From NCBI GenBank assembly GCA_028712695.1, contig JAQTQZ010000001.1, positions 124,001 through 188,000 of the forward strand: DNA of 64,000 nt, given 5' to 3'. Below are positions 62,376 through 64,000 of the stretch, piece by piece. The position numbers and the translations under genes were made by a program. Under the pieces are notes generated by a model that had not been told where the DNA came from, ran no database searches, and saw only the letters and a list, made by a program, of their open reading frames with translations. This DNA is from Methylovulum sp. Lineage in GTDB: Bacteria; Pseudomonadota; Gammaproteobacteria; Methylococcales; Methylomonadaceae. Within the stretch, counting starts at the first letter, position 1, and the number at the start of each line of letters is the position of its first letter.

Positions 62376-63122
62376 ATGCCGTTTCAATTTACAGTTAGTC
62401 CAGATTTTTCACCAGACCATTTGTCTGGATGGTATATTTTTAATACATGGCTTCAAAAACAGACAGGGCAGGCTATCCATTTAGAAATGTACAGTAGTTT
62501 TCAAAGCCAGCGAGAGGTTATTCAGCGTGATAACATCGATTTGATTTATGCCAATCCTTTTGATGCGGCAATGTTGGTGCGTGAAAAAGGCTTTTTGCCA
62601 TTAGTTAAAGCCGTGGGGGTTTCTGATGAAGCCATTATTGCTGTCAGCGCAGATAATTTTATTGACGATGTCGCGAATTTACTGCCCGGAACTAAGGTTG
62701 CAGTAACCGAAGATCCTGATGTACGGATGATGGGCATGATAATGTTGGAACCTGCGGATTTGAATGCAAGTAATATGGAGGTCACTGTTTATGACACTTA
62801 TATATTAGTGGCAAAAAATTTACTTCAGGGAAATGTCGATGTTGGTGTTTTTTTGGCTGAAGCCTATGATGATTTATCTAATATGATTAAAAGCAAACTA
62901 AAAATTTTAGTGCGTAGCCAGATTAGTGTAATTAACCATTCTTTGATGATAGGGCCTAAATTTGCTGATAAAAGGGATGAGATTCAGAACTTGTTAGTTT
63001 CTATGGATCAGGATGATAAAGGAAAAAGTGTTTTAAAAAGCTTGGGCTTTGAAGCGTGGACTAAAGTTGAAGATGAAGAAATGGAGTTTATGATTGATTT
63101 GATGGATACCTTGGCAATATAA
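62376..63122 (+). CDS. Leaderless PhnD/phosphonate-binding-like protein
   Basis: 248 residues of the periplasmic substrate-binding fold: FQFTVSPDFSPD, LIYANPFDAAMLVREKGFLPLVKAVG, TKVAVTEDPDVRMMG and LLQGNVDVGVFLAEAYDDL match the PhnD/SsuA-like family. There is no signal peptide or lipobox: the mature fold starts at residue 2, so the protein should stay in the cytoplasm, which is unusual. No transporter permease or ATPase gene is nearby. Ends the signalling operon. Confidence 0.75.
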   Translation: MPFQFTVSPDFSPDHLSGWYIFNTWLQKQTGQAIHLEMYSSFQSQREVIQRDNIDLIYANPFDAAMLVREKGFLPLVKAVGVSDEAIIAVSADNFIDDVANLLPGTKVAVTEDPDVRMMGMIMLEPADLNASNMEVTVYDTYILVAKNLLQGNVDVGVFLAEAYDDLSNMIKSKLKILVRSQISVINHSLMIGPKFADKRDEIQNLLVSMDQDDKGKSVLKSLGFEAWTKVEDEEMEFMIDLMDTLAI

Positions 63123-63214
63123 AAATCGCGTAGTGCGGATATTTTTTCAAATCATCCGCATCCATTGCCATGTTTAAAACGAATATGGCTTTGCTAAACC
63201 TAGGATCTGGGCTG

Positions 63215-64000
63215 TCAAAAATCAGAAAGTGTTTTTGGCGGAATAGCAGCACGTAGTGCATTTAATACAGCCAACACATCAATTATTTCTTGGGCGATGG
63301 CGCCTGCTACAGGATTAAGATAGCCTAACCCAGCCAGTACCATTCCGATTATGCTTAATACCATCCCGCCAACTGCACTTTGTAAAGCGATTTTTCGCAT
63401 ACGTGCACCAATGTGAAAGAGTTCATCAACCTTTAATAGGGAGCTGTCCATGATGACTGCATCAGCAGATTCTCCTGTGATATCGCTATTTTGACCAAAA
63501 GCTATACCGATAGTCGCTGCAGTTAGGGCAGGGGCATCGTTAATACCGTCACCCAAAAATACTGTTTTTGCCGCTTTGGTTTCATTACGCACTATTTCCA
63601 ATTTTTGTTCGGGGCTTTGGCTGAAAAAAATATGTTTAATGCCTACTTTTTCAGCCAGATAAGAGACTTCGGACTCGCGATCGCCTGACACCAGTAATAC
63701 TCTTTCAAATAGATGATTTGGCCGTAAATGATTAATAAATGATGAGCTATCTGTGCGTACTTCATCACGAAATTGCAAGGTCGCGGCATAAACACCACCA
63801 ATCAGGACAATACATTCTAGCCCCCCAGCGGCAGGTGGTAAATTTTCCACTGCGCTGGATGGTTGTTGTTCAACAAATTTCTTTCTGCTAGTGATCTGCA
63901 CTTGTTTTCCGTTTACATCACCTTTAAGGCCTTCTCCAGGCAACTCGGTAATATTGTTAACGTTCAGTAGCGGAAGGGACGCTTTTTCTGCAGCTTTGAT
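63215..64000 (-). CDS. Heavy-metal P-type ATPase, C-terminal part (5' end outside window)
   Basis: The frame stays open to base 64000, so the gene begins beyond the window. Visible are VSGDRESEV (hinge Asp), [44 protein letters not shown], and the last two membrane helices. It is not CopA-like in the last helices (ATPase with LNPVAGAIAQEIIDVLAVLNALR). Likely a P1B ATPase of the CtpC/ZntA-like or FixI kind; metal cannot be called without the CPC/metal site region, which lies outside. Confidence 0.85.
   Translation of the reverse strand: MKAAEKASLPLLNVNNITELPGEGLKGDVNGKQVQITSRKKFVEQQPSSAVENLPPAAGGLECIVLIGGVYAATLQFRDEVRTDSSSFINHLRPNHLFERVLLVSGDRESEVSYLAEKVGIKHIFFSQSPEQKLEIVRNETKAAKTVFLGDGINDAPALTAATIGIAFGQNSDITGESADAVIMDSSLLKVDELFHIGARMRKIALQSAVGGMVLSIIGMVLAGLGYLNPVAGAIAQEIIDVLAVLNALRAAIPPKTLSDF

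Overview
This 64 kb chromosomal window comes from a gammaproteobacterium, most likely a methylotroph or methanotroph of the Methylococcales type. The lineage call is inference. It rests on gamma-specific genes (zipA, hflD), a SoxYZ-like carrier normally tied to quinoprotein alcohol dehydrogenases, a PEP-CTERM sorting peptide, a large copper inventory, and gene order such as smc-zipA and ftsY-ftsE-ftsX-rpoH. I see no rRNA, tRNA or CRISPR array.

Layout. 1-4.6 kb: the 3' end of a GspD secretin, an aspartate-type aminotransferase, an ISKra4-type insertion sequence, xthA and rpmE. 4.7-13.3 kb: a copper region. A minus-strand operon holds hflD, a three-part ABC-2/GldG exporter, a membrane-tethered multicopper oxidase and an anchored cupredoxin; copZ-copA diverge from it. 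13.5-18.3 kb: an NlpC/P60 lipoprotein, smc and zipA. 18.3-21 kb: a graveyard of nested IS fragments (IS630, IS3, IS701-like, IS1) where ligA might have been expected. 20.9-30.8 kb: small stress-type membrane proteins, a TA-flanked MITE and a giant cyclic beta-1,2-glucan synthase. 31-33 kb: more IS remnants. 33-42.9 kb: phosphopantetheinyl transferase, gamma-glutamyltransferase (downstream of a 7-bp microsatellite), a di-heme peroxidase, an ELM1-like/flavoprotein pair, a 46-residue PEP-CTERM peptide, and a UbiB-family pair.

43.1-54.6 kb is an aa3 cytochrome oxidase and cell-division/heat-shock region: coxB (two C-terminal cytochrome c domains), coxA, a small assembly ORF, ctaG, coxC, surf1, a Sco-like gene, then one continuous reading frame joining a CtaA/COX15 membrane domain to a complete FtsY NG GTPase, followed by ftsE, ftsX and rpoH. 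rpoH is preceded by a perfect CIRCE operator, so HrcA may control sigma-32 here. Just upstream of coxB lies a conserved-looking small membrane ORF that contains an in-frame UGA and overlaps the coxB start.

55-64 kb: mobA, lipoproteins, a SoxYZ-like carrier, a SnoaL-like protein, then a compact seven-gene plus-strand operon: FimV-like TPR protein, receiver-like protein, small Ras-like GTPase, winged-helix/roadblock-like protein, canonical Roadblock/LC7 protein, stand-alone PAS protein and a leaderless PhnD-like binding protein. This looks like an uncharacterised GTPase/roadblock signalling system and, with the CtaA-FtsY fusion, is the main novelty. The window ends inside a metal P-type ATPase.
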